This document shows positions 1 to 12,363 of a DNA stretch of 64,000 nucleotides, one piece after another. The translations under genes were made by a program, and so were the position numbers. Source of the stretch: Patiria pectinifera (lineage: Eukaryota; Echinodermata; Asteroidea; Valvatida; Asterinidae); NCBI GenBank assembly GCA_029964075.1, contig CM057149.1, forward strand, positions 6,768,465-6,832,464. The letters run 5' to 3'. The notes beneath the pieces were generated by a model. The model searched no databases, was not told the origin of the DNA, and saw nothing but the letters and a program-made list of their open reading frames with translations. Every line of letters begins with the position of its first letter. Position 1 is the stretch's first letter.

Positions 1-266
1 CGTTGATGACAAATTGGCATGATCCATTGTTGCGAGCGCTGTCAAATACAAGGCAGGTCACTGTCGTTGTGCCCAATGAATAAGTACCATCAGACTCACG
101 ACATTGCCCGCTTCATCTTGACATGTGATGTCGTTCATAGTGAAGTTGTCCACATTATCAGTAGCTGATGGCATTGGTGTCCAAGTAACCACAGCAGACG
201 ACATTCCGAGGTCTGTGTCCTGAGACGGAACACTATTTGGGCAACTAACTTCTGGATCTTCGGTGT
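1..266 (-). pseudogene. HYR-module exon, partial and frameshifted (unit 1)
   Basis: This is the leftmost and most 3' visible copy of the HYR exon. It is cut by the window edge. The acceptor side (exon end at 266, followed by CTGCAAAT on the plus strand) matches the other copies. Near position 97 the plus strand reads CAGACTCACGAC where the other copies read CAGACTCCACGAC or CGGACTCCACGAC. One base is therefore missing and the frame breaks in the Asn-Val-Val-Glu-Ser-Asp-Gly segment; translation would stop shortly after. It may be a real null module or a consensus error in a nearly identical repeat. Confidence 0.6.
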
Positions 267-504
267 CTGCAAATCAATCAAAAGCATTTTCACTTCAATA
301 AATAGCTCTCCTTCAAGTTTTCCAAAGGGAAATGTCTTCATTAACTTTTTCTGGATTAAAATGTTTACAATATTGCATTAGTTGTACATTTCTAAACTAT
401 CTTCTCATCATTTCTCACTCATTGTGGTCATACGTGTTGAAAAGGCATTTCCGATCCAAGTATTTCTCCAAAACGAAAATGTCAAATGATTCAACAAAAC
501 TCAC

Positions 505-3500
505 CTACAACGTTGATGACAAATTGGCATGATCCATTGTTGCGAGCGCTGTCAAATACAAGGCAGGTCACTGTCGTTGTGCCCAATGAATAAGTACCAT
601 CAGACTCCACGACATTGCCCGCTTCATCTTGACATGTGATGTCATTCGTCGTGAAGTTGTCCACATTATCAGTAGCTGATGGCATTGGTGTCCATGTAAC
701 CACAGCAGACGACATTCCGAGGTCTGTGTCCTGAGACGGAACACTATTTGGGCAACTAACTTCTGGATCTTCGGTGTCTGCAAATCAATCAAAAGCATTT
801 TCACTTCAAAAATAGCTCTTCTTCAAGTTTTCCAAATGGGGAATTGTCTTCATTATTTTCTTTGTGATTAAAATGTCTACAATATTGCATCAGTTGTACA
901 TTTCTAAATTATCCTCTCATCATTTCTCACTCATTGTGGTCATACGTGTTGAAAAGGCACTTCCGATCCAATTATTTCTCCATAATGAAAATGTCAAATG
1001 TTTCAACAACACTCACCTACAACGTTGATGACAAATTGGCATGATCCATTTTTGTGAGCGCTGTCAAATACAAGGCAGGTCACTGTCGTTGTGCCCAATG
1101 AATAAGTACCATCGGACTCCACGACATTCCCTGCATCATCTTGACATGTGATGTCGTTCATAGTGAAGTTGTCCACATTATCAGTAGCTGATGGCATTGG
1201 TGTCCAAGTAACCACAGCAGACGACATTCCGAGGTCTGTGTCCTGAGACGGAACACTATTTGGGCAACTAACTTCTGGATCTTCGGTGTCTGCAAATCAA
1301 TCAAAAGCATTTTCACTTCAATAAATAGCTCTTCTTCAAGTTTTCCAAATGGGAATTGTCTTCATTATTTTCTTTGTGATTAAAATGTCTACAATATTGC
1401 ATCAGTTGTACATTTCTAAATTATCCTCTCATCATTTCTCACTCATTGTGGTCATACGTGTTGAAAAGGCACTTCCGATCCAATTATTTCTCCATAATGA
1501 AAATGTCAAATGTTTCAACAACACTCACCTACAACGTTGATGACAAATTGGCATGATCCATTGTTGTGAGCGCTGTCAAATACAAGGCAGGTCACTGTCG
1601 TTGTGCCCAATGAATAAGTACCATCGGACTCCACGACATTCCCTGCTTCATCTTGACATGTGATGTCGTTGATAGTGAAGTTGTCCACATTATCAGTAGC
1701 TGATGGCATTGGTGTCCATGTAACCACAGCAGACGACATTCCGAGGTCGGTGACCTGAGACGGAACACTATTTGGGCAACTAACTTCTGGATCTTCGGTG
1801 TCTGCAAATCAATCAAAAGCAGTTTCACTTGAATAAATAGCTCTTCTTTAAATTTTCCAAAAAGAAAAATGTTTTCATTAACCGTCTTCGTTATCAAAAT
1901 GTTTACAATATTGCATCAGTTGTAAATTTCTCAACTATCCTCTAATTATTTCTCACTCATTGTGGTCATACGTGTTGAAAAAGGCATTTCCGATCCAATT
2001 ATTTCTCCATGACGGAAATGTCAAATGTTTCAACAAAACTCACCTACAACGTTGATGACAAATTGGCATGATCCATTGTTGTGAGCGCTGTCAAGTACAA
2101 GGCAGGTCACTGTCGTTGTGCCCAATGAATAAGTACCATCAGACTCCACGACATTGCCCGCTTCATCTTGACATGTGATGTCATTCGTCGTGAAGTTGTC
2201 CACATTATCAGTAGCTGATGGCATTGGTGTCCATGTAACCACAGCAGACGACATTCCGAGGTCGGTGTCCTTAGACGGAACACTATTTGGGCAACTAACT
2301 TCTGGATCTTCGGTGTCTGCAAATCAATCAAAAGCATTTTCACTTCAATAAATAGCTCTTCTTCAAGTTTTCCAAATGGGGAATTGTCTTCATTAACTTC
2401 TTTGTGATTAAAATGTCTACAATATTGCATCAGTTGTACATTTCTAAACTATCCTCTCATCATTTCTCACTCATTGTGGTCATACGTGTTGAAAAGGCAT
2501 TTCCGATCCAAGTATTTCTCCAAAACGGAAATGTCAAATGTTTCAACAAAACTCACCTACAACGTTGACGACAAATTGGCATGATCCATTGTTGCGAGCG
2601 CTGTCAAATACAAGGCAGGTCACTGTCGTTGTGCCCAATGAATAAGTACCATCAGACTCCACGACATTGCCCGCTTCATCTTGACATGTGATGTCATTCG
2701 TCGTGAAGTTGTCCACATTATCAGTAGCTGATGGCATTGGTGTCCATGTAACCACAGCAGACGACATTCCGAGGTCTGTGTCCTGAGACGGAACACTATT
2801 TGGGCAACTAACTTCTGGATCTTCGGTGTCTGCAAATCAATCAAAAGCATTTTCACTTCAATAAATAGCTCTTCTTCAAGTTTTCCAAATGGGGAATTGT
2901 CTTCATTATTTTCTTTGTGATTAAAATGTCTACAATATTGCATCAGTTGTACATTTCTAAATTATCCTCTCATCATTTCTCACTCATTGTGGTCATACGT
3001 GTTGAAAAGGCACTTCCGATCCAATTATTTCTCCATAATGAAAATGTCAAATGTTTCAACAACACTCACCTACAACGTTGATGACAAATTGGCATGATCC
3101 ATTGTTGTGAGCGCTGTCAAATACAAGGCAGGTCACTGTCGTTGTGCCCAATGAATAAGTACCATCGGACTCCACGACATTCCCTGCTTCATCTTGACAT
3201 GTGATGTCGTTCATAGTGAAGTTGTCCACATTATCAGTAGCTGATGGCATTGGTGTCCAAGTAACCACAGCAGACGACATTCCGAGGTCTGTGTCCTGAG
3301 ACGGAACACTATTTGGGCAACTAACTTCTGGATCTTCGGTGTCTGCAAATCAATCAAAAGCATTTTCACTTCAATAAATAGCTCTTCTTCAAGTTTTCCA
3401 AATGGGGAATTGTCTTCATTATTTTCTTTGTGATTAAAATGTTTACAATATTGCATCAGTTGTACATTTCTAAATTATCCTCTCATCATTTCTCACTCAT

Positions 3501-6500
3501 TGTGGTCATACGTGTTGAAAAGGCACTTCCGATCCAATTATTTCTCCATAATGAAAATGTCAAATGTTTCAACAACACTCACCTACAACGTTGATGACAA
3601 ATTGGCATGATCCATTGTTGTGAGCGCTGTCAAATACAAGGCAGGTCACTGTCGTTGTGCCCAATGAATAAGTACCATCGGACTCCACGACATTCCCTGC
3701 TTCATCTTGACATGTGATGTCGTTCATAGTGAAGTTGTCCACATTATCAGTAGCTGATGGCATTGGTGTCCAAGTAACCACAGCAGACGACATTCCGAGG
3801 TCTGTGTCCTGAAACGGAACACTATTTGGGCAACTAACTTCTGGATCTTCGGTGTCTGCAAATCAATCAAAAGCAGTTTCACTTGAATAAATAGCTCTTC
3901 TTTAAGTTTTCCAAAAAGAAAAATGTTTTCATTAACCGTCTTCGTTATCAAAATGTTTACAATATTGCATCAGTTGTAAATTTTCCAACTATCCTCTCAT
4001 CATTTCTCACTCATTGTGGTCAACAGTGTTTTCAAGGCATTTCCGTCCAATTATTTCTCCATGACGGAAATGTCAAATGTTTCAACAACTCACCTACAAC
4101 GTTGATGACAAATTGGCATGATCCATTGTTGTGAGCGCTGTCAAATACAAGGCAGGTCACTGTCGTTGTGCCCAATGAATAAGTACCTTCAGACTCCACG
4201 ACATTGCCCGCTTCATCTTGACATGTGATGTCGTTCATAGTGAAGTTGTCCACATTATCAGTAGCTGATGGCATTGGTGTCCATGTAACCACAGCAGACG
4301 ACATTCCGAGGTCTGTGTCCTGAGACGGAACACTATTTGGGCAACTAACTTCTGGATCTTCGGTGTCTGCAAATCAATCAAAAGCATTTTTACTTCAATA
4401 AATAGCTCTTCTTCAAGTTTTCCAAATGGGGAATTGTCTTCATTAACTTCTTTGTGATTTAAATGTTTACAACATTGCATCAGTTGTACATTTCTAAACT
4501 ATCCTCTCATCATTTCTCACTCATTGTGGTCATACGTGTTGAAAAGGCATTTCCGATCCAAGTATTTCTCCAAAACGGAAATGTCAAATGTTTCAACAAA
4601 ACTCACCTACAACGTTGATGACAAATTGGCATGATCCATTGTTGTGAGCGCTGTCAAATACAAGGCAGGTCACTGTCGTTGTGCCCAATGAATAAGTACC
4701 ATCAGACTCCACGACATTGCCCGCTTCATCTTGACATGTGATGTCATTCGTCGTGAAGTTGTCCACATTATCAGTAGCTGATGGCATTGGTGTCCATGTA
4801 ACCACAGCAGACGGCATTCCGAGGTCTGTGTCCTGAGACGGAACACTACTTGGGCAACTAACTTCTGGATCTTCGGTGTCTGCAAATCAATCAAAAGCAT
4901 TTTCACTTCAATAAATAGCTCTTCTTCAAGTTTTCCAAATAGGGAATTGTCTTCATTAACTTCTTTGTGATTAAAATGTCTACAATATTGCATCATTTGT
5001 ACATTTCTAAACTATCCTCTCATCATTTCTCACTCATTGTGGTCATACGTGTTGAAAAGGCATTTCCGATCCAAGTATTTCTCCAAAACGGAAATGTCAA
5101 ATGTTTCAACAAAACTCACCTACAACGTTGATGACAAATTGGCATGATCCATTGTTGTGAGCGCTGTCAAATACAAGGCAGGTCACTGTCGTTGTGCCCA
5201 ATGAATAAGTTCCATCGGACTCCACGACATTCCCTGCTTCATCTTGACATGTGATGTCGTTCATAGTGAAGTTGTCCACATTATCAGTAGCTGATGGCAT
5301 TGGTGTCCATGTAACCACAGCAGACGACATTCCGAGGTCTGTGACCTGAGACGGAACACTATTTGGGCAACTAACTTCTGGATCTTCGGTGTCTGCAAAT
5401 CAATCAAAAGCAGTTTCACTTGAATAAATAGCTCTTCTTTAAATTTTCCAAAAAGAAAAATGTTTTCATTAACCGTCTTCGTTATCAAAATGTTTACAAT
5501 ATTGCATCAGTTGTAAATTTCTCAACTATCCTCTCATCATTTCTCACTCATTGTGGTCATACGTGCTGAAAAAGGCATTTCCGATCCAATTATTTCTCCA
5601 TGACGGAAATGTCAAATGTTTCAACAAAACTCACCTACAACGTTGATGACAAATTGGCATGATCCATTGTTGTGAGCGCTGTCAAGTACAAGGCAGGTCA
5701 CTGTCGTTGTGCCCAATGAATAAGTACCATCAGACTCCACGACATTGCCCGCTTCATCTTGACATGTGATGTCATTCGTCGTGAAGTTGTCCACATTATC
5801 AGTAGCTGATGGCATTGGTGTCCATGTAACCACAGCAGACGACATTCCGAGGTCTGTGTCCTGAGACGGAACACTATTTGGGCAACTAACTTCTGGATCT
5901 TCGGTGTCTGCAAATCAATCAAAAGCATTTTCACTTCAATAAATAGCTCTTCTTCAAGTTTTCCAAAAGGGGAATTGTCTTCATTATTTTCTTTGTGATT
6001 AAAATGTCTACAATATTGCATCAGTTGTACATTTCTAAATTATCCTCTCATCATTTCTCACTCATTGTGGTCATACGTGTTGAAAAGGCACTTCCGATCC
6101 AATTATTTCTCCATAATGAAAATGTCAAATGTTTCAACAACACTCACCTACAACGTTGATGACAAATTGGCATGATCCATTGTTGTGAGCGCTGTCAAAT
6201 ACAAGGCAGGTCACTGTCGTTGTGCCCAATGAATAAGTACCATCGGACTCCACGACATTCCCTGCTTCATCTTGACATGTGATGTCGTTCATAGTGAAGT
6301 TGTCCACATTATCAGTAGCTGATGGCATTGGTGTCCAAGTAACCACAGCAGACGACATTCCGAGGTCTGTGTCCTGAAACGGAACACTATTTGGGCAACT
6401 AACTTCTGGATCTTCGGTGTCTGCAAATTAATCAAAAGCAGTTTCACTTGAATAAATAGCTCTTCTTTAAGTTTTCCAAAAAGAAAAATGTTTTCATTAA

Positions 6501-7445
6501 TCGTCTTCGTTATCAAAATGTTTACAATATTGCATCAGTTGTAAATTTCTCAACTATCCTCTAATTATTTCTCACTCATTGTGGTCATACGTGTTGAAAA
6601 AGGCATTTCCGATCCAATTATTTCTCCATGACGGAAATGTCAAATGTTTCAACAAAACTCACCTACAACGTTGATGACAAATTGGCATGATCCATTGTTG
6701 TGAGCGCTGTCAAATACAAGGCAGGTCACTGTCGTGCCCAATGAATAAGTACCATCAGACTCCACGACATTGCCCGCTTCATCTTGACATGTGATGTCGT
6801 TCGTCGTGAAGTTGTCCACATTATCAGTAGCTGATGGCATTGGTGTCCATGTAACCACAGCAGACGACATTCCGAGGTCTGTGTCCTGAGACGGAACACT
6901 ATTTGGGCAACTAACTTCTGGATCTTCGGTGTCTGCAAATCAATCAAAAGCATTTTCACTTCAATAAATAGGTCTTCTTCAAGTTTTCCAAATGGGGAAT
7001 TGTCTTCATTATTTTCTTTGTGATTAAAATGTTTACAACATTGCATCAGTTGTACATTTCTAAACTATCCTCTCATCATTTCTCACTCATTGTGGTCATA
7101 CGTGTTGAAAAGGCACTTCCGATCCAATTATTTCTCCATAATGAAAATGTCAAATGTTTCAACAACACTCACCTACAACGTTGATGACAAATTGGCATGA
7201 TCCATTGTTGTGAGCGCTGTCAAATACAAGGCACGTCACTGTCGTTGTGCCCAATGAATAAGTACCATCGGACTCCACGACATTCCCTGCTTCATCTTGA
7301 CATGTGATGTCGTTGATAGTGAAGTTGTACACATTATCAGTAGCTGATGGCATTGGTGTCCATGTAACCACAGCAGACGACATTCCGAGGTCTGTGTCCT
7401 GAGACGGAACACTATTTGGGCAACGAACTTCTGGATCTTCGGTGT
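505..7445 (-). CDS. tandem HYR (hyalin-repeat) exons of a secreted or matrix protein, internal part of gene
   Basis: Fourteen complete exons: 505-777, 1017-1289, 1529-1801, 2044-2316, 2557-2829, 3070-3342, 3583-3855, 4094-4366, 4607-4879, 5120-5392, 5635-5907, 6148-6420, 6663-6932, 7173-7445. Each is 273 bp (the 6663 copy is 270, one codon lost in frame). Each is bounded by TTTGCAG acceptors and GTGAGT donors (a few introns differ just outside the sites) and begins and ends in phase 1, so modules can be added or lost without frame damage. The 91-residue product starts TEDPEVSCPNSV and ends CQFVINVV. It has the HYR pattern: Cys-Pro near the start, TATDNVD-like SATDNVDNFT, the SLGTTTVTC strand and a final SCQF strand, with four cysteines. 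Two N-glycosylation sequons (NFT, NGS) occur in almost every copy. HYR modules are immunoglobulin-like folds in extracellular adhesive proteins such as echinoderm hyalin. The true gene extends left of the window; the 5' end is uncertain. Hyalin identity is inference. Confidence 0.85.
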
Positions 7446-7651
7446 CTGCAAATCAATCAAAAGCAGTTTCACTTGAATAAATAGCTCTTCTTTAAGTTTT
7501 CCAAAAAGAAAAATGTTTTCATTAACCGTCTTCGTTATCAAAATGTTTACAATATTGCATCAGTTGTAAATTTCTCAACTATCCTCTAATTATTTCTCAC
7601 TCATTGTGGTCATACGTGTTGATCCATGATCCATTGGAAATGGGTATCCAA

Positions 7652-7848
7652 GGAATAGGTATCTTTGATTTCTGGATTTCTGTGATAAATTATCGCAGTA
7701 ACGCGGTATCGCGGAATAGGTATCTCTGATTTCTGGATTTCTGAGATAAATTATCGCAGTAACGCGGTATCGCGGAAGGAATTATCTCTGATTTCTGGAT
7801 TTCTGCGATAAATTATCGCGGTAACGCGGTAACGCGGTAACGCGGAAG
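7652..7848. repeat. three-copy tandem repeat, period 61 bp
   Basis: Copies start near 7652, 7713 and 7774. Each contains TGATTTCTGGATTTCTG, then GATAAATTATCGC and TAACGCGGTA. The third copy ends with extra GTAACGCG triplication. The repeat sits directly beside the right end of the HYR array. Open frames read through it have no recognisable product. Confidence 0.8.
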
Positions 7849-7875
7849 GCAATTCAAGCTTCCGTATAGAAAGGT

Positions 7876-7966
7876 CTATTGCAGTCAGGCAAGATCTCGT
7901 CGTTCGGTCACCCCCAACTGTTCTCTCTTTGCCGGTGAGGGAGTACTTGGGAACGGAGCGGATATC
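7876..7966. repeat. ~90-bp block shared with 56699-56784
   Basis: The block starts CAGTCAGGCAAGAT, has TCGGTCACCCCCA in the middle and ends TTTGCCGGTGAGGG followed by GAACGGAGCGGAT. A closely similar copy in the same orientation lies in the PBRM1 intron at 56699-56784. I could not match it to a known small RNA. It may be part of a larger dispersed repeat. Confidence 0.6.
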
Positions 7967-8507
7967 CTTGAGCCGAATCATCGCTATGTGTTTTATTAGA
8001 GAATTTGTGTTTGATAACATTGAGTCGTAAATTGGTAGAATTCATTTCACAAAATCCCGGGAGTAGTCAAGAGTGTAAATAATTTGTAAATGATTTGTAA
8101 ATAAATTGGTAGAGCTGTTAGTGTACATAGGTTACCTTGGTCATCTTGTGCTTTTATTTTGTGTGACTGTAAATTACTGTGGTGATCTACCCTACTATAA
8201 TTCTAGGGCCGGGGTCCGTCCTTGATTAAACACGGATGAAAGCTGGACACCAATCAATCACTTCTCGATCACTACGGTTTATTACCAATCGGATGCTTAG
8301 TCATATCATGGAGGTAGGAATAGAAAACCCCCAAAACAAAACCCCCAAAACAAAACCCCCAGGGTCAGTCAGTCCCAAATGTTAGGATGTCTCAATGCAT
8401 GTTCATGGAGTGGTGTACATTCTGTATTCCTGGAACTTTAGTCCCCCGAAATTGTACCATTCTGTCTCACTTCAGGAAGCAGGGTTGTCATTCCTGAGTT
8501 CCTGACA
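7967..8507. other. non-coding stretch, no gene seen
   Basis: I see no recognisable gene. A short C-rich repeat (CAAAACCCCC, about three copies) lies at about 8328-8361. The stretch is otherwise unremarkable AT-rich sequence. Confidence 0.4.
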
Positions 8508-8874
8508 TAAGGCCAAAAAAAAAAGTCTCCGGTTTCTGGTATGGAGCTTGTCCAAAAAGTGGTGCGGCGACGCGGCTTTTTTTTTCACCTGACTTTTTTG
8601 CTTCAAATGTCGACTGATGACTGCAATGGTGCCCGACTAAACTTAGTACAAATATATGGAAGTCTAGAGAGGCAACATAAAGCTTATTCTCGATCATAAC
8701 CCCATCTAAAAACACGTTAAAATTGTGCAGCAGCAGGATTCCAGTCAAACCAGTGAGTTTGGCGGTTTTGAGACATCATCTTTTATTGAAAAAAAACTTT
8801 TTCATTTTGCCGACGCGCATGGCTACGGCGACGCGCGCGCATACCAGAAACCGGAGACTTTTTTTTTTGCCTTA
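8508..8874. mobile_element. MITE-like element A, copy 1
   Basis: The ends are long inverted repeats: TAAGGCCAAAAAA then GTCTCCGGTTTCTGG on the left, and CCAGAAACCGGAGAC then TTTTGCCTTA on the right. GC-rich subterminal blocks of the type CGGCGACGCG occur at about 8566 and 8828. There is no transposase frame. A diverged relative with matching architecture is at 43965-44353. It is non-autonomous; the superfamily was not determined. Confidence 0.75.
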
Positions 8875-9590
8875 GCGTACAGCATTCTCGATCTCCTACA
8901 TGTGTCCGAATTTCTCATCGATCGCCCACTCGAGTAGTCTGGTTCCCAGACCTGACAATTATTCCCGACGCTCACGTCTTAAATTGTAGGTCAGGCAGCC
9001 TCCGTGGCTAAAAATAAACATGACGACATTAATGGCCCTTTTTCAAAGCGCGGCATCGTTTCCGATTTCGCATCATCACTTGTAACTTTTAATGTTCTGA
9101 TCAAATCTTTAAATAAATCACTTGCTTCGTAATATCATACAGCTATGATAATACAGTTTGATGTTTTTGTAAGATAACATTGAGTAATGTTGATCTGGAA
9201 TCTTCAAAATTAGGGAACCAAATAGCACTGTTAGCAGGCGGAGCCGAATGAAGACCGCGTTTTGGAAAATCTCGGTAACGGTCGTCAAATTCAAAATTGT
9301 ACATGACGCAGCAAAAAGTTCGCCCGTACGATCCGAGTATATTTGATGCACAAAATCGTCGTTGAATTTCAAGTTTTCTAAATGAAAACAATGAATATTA
9401 ATTATCAACTCATTTAAAATAAAATTAATAAGCAATTAGCAGTTAATTAAACCTATATTATATACTAGGAAATACTCGGGCACTATCCGATTGTCGACGA
9501 AACAACTTCGGCAAACTTCGGAAATTTTCGGAAAAAGGAGGAATTCCTCCCGTTTTAGTCACGTGACGTAAATTGTAATACATTGTATTA

Positions 9591-10126
9591 CCGGAGGCTA
9601 CCCAACCTCGTCCCCAGTGCTTACTTTATTTCCAACCGCGTTTCCAATAGTAAACCCTGGATAGGAAACTTTCTTCCTGTATCCTGATTGGATACCGCAA
9701 TTGGCTAGTAATGGATTTTTATCGTGTACTTGGTGCTATATATTCACAACGTGCAGTACGTGTTTTCGCGATCATTCGTCCACGCCTTCTCGAAAATACT
9801 AATTTCCTTTCCAATTTGCTCATATTAATATGAAATATGATACTGCATGTTGTCTTGATAAGATCGTAACAGTTTGATTTCAAAAATCGTGTTTTCGTAA
9901 CTCACGCCGTGCTCGCGCTGCTACGAATTGACTCTGTTTTTACCCCAGACACCGCATACAAAAACAAACGCTAATGTTAACGCATATCCAGGCACCAGAC
10001 TGTTCCTCATTTGCATACGTCTGCAAAAATCTTGCACATGCAAATGATCCAATACCAGGGTGAGAGAGCAGGTAGTGGTGGGCGCGTACTGCTCGACACC
10101 CTGGGGACGAGGTTGGAGGCTACCGG
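9591..10126. mobile_element. inverted-repeat element, ~536 bp
   Basis: The left end reads CCGGAGGCTACCCAACCTCG and is followed by TCCCCAG. The right end is its near reverse complement (CTGGGGACGAGGTTGG then AGGCTACCGG). The sub-end motif GGTAGTGGTGGGCGCGTACT at about 10071 recurs at 19251-19270 with small changes, so the family is dispersed. No coding capacity is visible. Confidence 0.6.
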
Positions 10127-10775
10127 ACCTAAGATTCATCAGGAATAGTCGGAATCTTTTGGTCTGGGAACCAGACTACCACTCGAGCTCTCCGCAAAAT
10201 AATTTCTCATTGAGGGAAGTCCCTCCGCACGCAATCGCGGTGCCATAGAGAAAAAGCTCTCACGATAAACACACCATACACAATGGCGGTGTCCTATTAT
10301 ATCGGGACTCCCACATAACTACCGAAGGTTATGTCCTATACGGGGAGGGGGAAAAACGGGGATGTGACACAATGTTTATAATGCTTTCATTGACCCAAAA
10401 TTCTCTATCTTAATTCACCTTGTTATGAATCTTAACAACAAAGAAAATAAACACAATTTATCTATTGGTAAAAAAGTGTTGGGGGAAAAACTGGGTTTGG
10501 GCAAATATTCCAACGCGTCCCCCCCCCCCCCCCCCCGGCCCTCCTTGGCGCCGCCAATCTCCTTACCAATAATTGACTTGTGGGATAAAATCAAAAATGT
10601 GACGTGTATTAAAACAGACCAAAAAACAAGGTATTGCAAGTGGTTAAGACCTCCTGAATTAATTGACGAAAGAAAAATGCATCATGCATTTATGTCTATA
10701 TCCAAAGGTCTGAAAGTGTAGGTAGGACTCCGTTGTTGTATCCTTCGTAAACTCCACTGATCCTGTTGGTGACTG
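10127..10775. other. non-coding stretch, no gene seen
   Basis: This contains a poly-C run near 10520-10536 and short open frames that are probably chance. No splice-bounded coding exon was recognised. Confidence 0.4.
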
Positions 10776-10903
10776 CTCTATGTTCCGACACCCCTATGTT
10801 CCGACAACCTAGATTGTGTTACTCCCGGTTAGGGTTAGGGTTAGGGTTAGGGTTAGGAATAGGAATATGTGCAGTCGAAACATAGGGGTGTCGGAACATA
10901 GAG
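10776..10903. repeat. hairpin element with telomere-like (TTAGGG)n core
   Basis: The left arm at 10776-10804 and right arm at 10875-10903 are reverse complements over 29 bases with one mismatch (motif CTCTATGTTCCGACACCCCT). The loop holds about five TTAGGG units at 10827-10857. It is probably a small MITE-like element with an internal telomeric-type repeat rather than a real chromosome end. Confidence 0.7.
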
Positions 10904-12363
10904 GTGTAACCATCCAGTTCCACTACCTGACACCCTTCAGTCTCTTGACGACAGGCAGGGTATGATGCCGAAATGTTGAGTTATCCTGGTTCTTTTCAGA
11001 ACCTCACAAACTCACATAAGAGATTGATCACAATTTGCTACCGTAAATCTTGATTCGATGGCTATCTTCAACAGACAACCTGGTGTCGTATCAGTTATGT
11101 AGTGTGCATGCAGTTGATGCTTTTCACTGATACATACACATTGTAAAAGGCCTATTCGTATTTAAGCTTTATAAGTTTAGATAGCCAACATCAATGTTTT
11201 CTCGAAAGATAATTGTTTGCAAGTCCTGTTTATTCAATTCATAATTTATTTGAATAAATAAAATATGATTGGAATTCTGAGGGTACAAGACGCCGTAGTC
11301 GGTTGGCTTATCTCCCATATTAATTTCGTGTACATTCTTTGAAAATTTTCACAGGTATTTTTAATGCAACACTTTAAACACCAAATCCACTTGATGTCAT
11401 TTTTTTCCTACCCCAGAAAAGTGTGTGTTTTTTCCGGGTATTTTTTTTTAACCGAAATAAAGAATGTACAATTGAATGCTAATGTTCTTTCACCTTTTGT
11501 TCACTGGGAAAAGTTGGTGAGATGAACCCGAAAGGAGAGTCGTTCATCAAGACTTTTTTGCAAAAGATGAAACATTTGAATTTAGAATTACATGTTGAAA
11601 CACACTTTTGGACAAACTTTCTTTTTAGGGGGTGGGGACACCTTTCATAATTTGAGATGTTGGGAAAGAATACAATTATTACAAGATACTACGATATTTT
11701 TTCCAGACCCATGTCAATTTGTTTTCCGAAGTAAGCCTTGGCAGTCAGTTAGTAAATTACAACACAAACTTTCAATTGTTTTTCGCTTTTTTTCAAGTAC
11801 ATATTTTTTATTAAAATAGGGAATGATAAAAAACCAAATGTACAATTGTGTCCTTAAAGTCAATTTTGCTTAACTAATTTAGCAAATCTAACACACATAA
11901 TGAGAAACTCTAGGTGTAATAAAAGAAATAGAAAACAAATTCAGAAAAGGAAAGAATTCAGAATAAAAAATGAGTAAATTTGATGTAACAATCCAATATA
12001 AATTTTAATGTCAGTTCTCAAATAAACATATAGCAATTTGAGATAAATTTGCAGATGTATAGTAATATAAACTTTTTTCTTGCCGATTTAGTGGCCTTTT
12101 ATGTGAAATCACACTTTTCTTACCACTTTTGGAAATTGTGTTTTACGTTTAGAAACAATGACATACCGGCTAGAATATTCAAAATATCCAAAAAAATTCA
12201 AAACTTGGGTTAGATTATTGTTTTTCTTCATATGCAGCATGCACCTCCTTTTATGAGAAAAATTGTAGCACGCACCCACAGGGGAACAAAAAGTTTTTGA
12301 TTTAAAATGTAAACATTCCATCCACCTCTAGATTGTCTGTTACAGGCTCAGCTAGACTCTTTG
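10904..12363. other. AT-rich non-coding stretch
   Basis: Nothing here is supported as a gene. The open frames on both strands are AT-driven, without splice context or recognisable domains. Confidence 0.45.

Larger units (their letters stand above)
1..7620. repeat. tandem array of ~513-bp exon-plus-intron units
   Basis: The array has about 15 units with periods of 512-515 bp, each one HYR exon plus its following intron. Introns fall into at least two types. One carries a GGGGAATTGTCTTCATT motif, the other AAAAAGAAAAATG followed by AACCGTCTTCG. The types are interspersed, and exon variants (NFTTND, NFTMND, NFTIND) tend to travel with them, which suggests multi-unit duplication. Introns are about as similar as exons, so copies arose or were homogenised recently. 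Homology stops abruptly near 7621, within the intron. Confidence 0.92.

Noticed and set aside
1592..1897. Alternative minus-strand frame in the HYR array (LLLIDLQTPKIQKLVAQ...)
   Set aside because: It runs through the acceptor site from the intron and recurs only because the units repeat. The HYR frame is the one with domain features and splice continuity.
10827..10857. True telomere or chromosome end
   Set aside because: Only about five TTAGGG units, flanked on both sides by ordinary sequence and enclosed in inverted arms.
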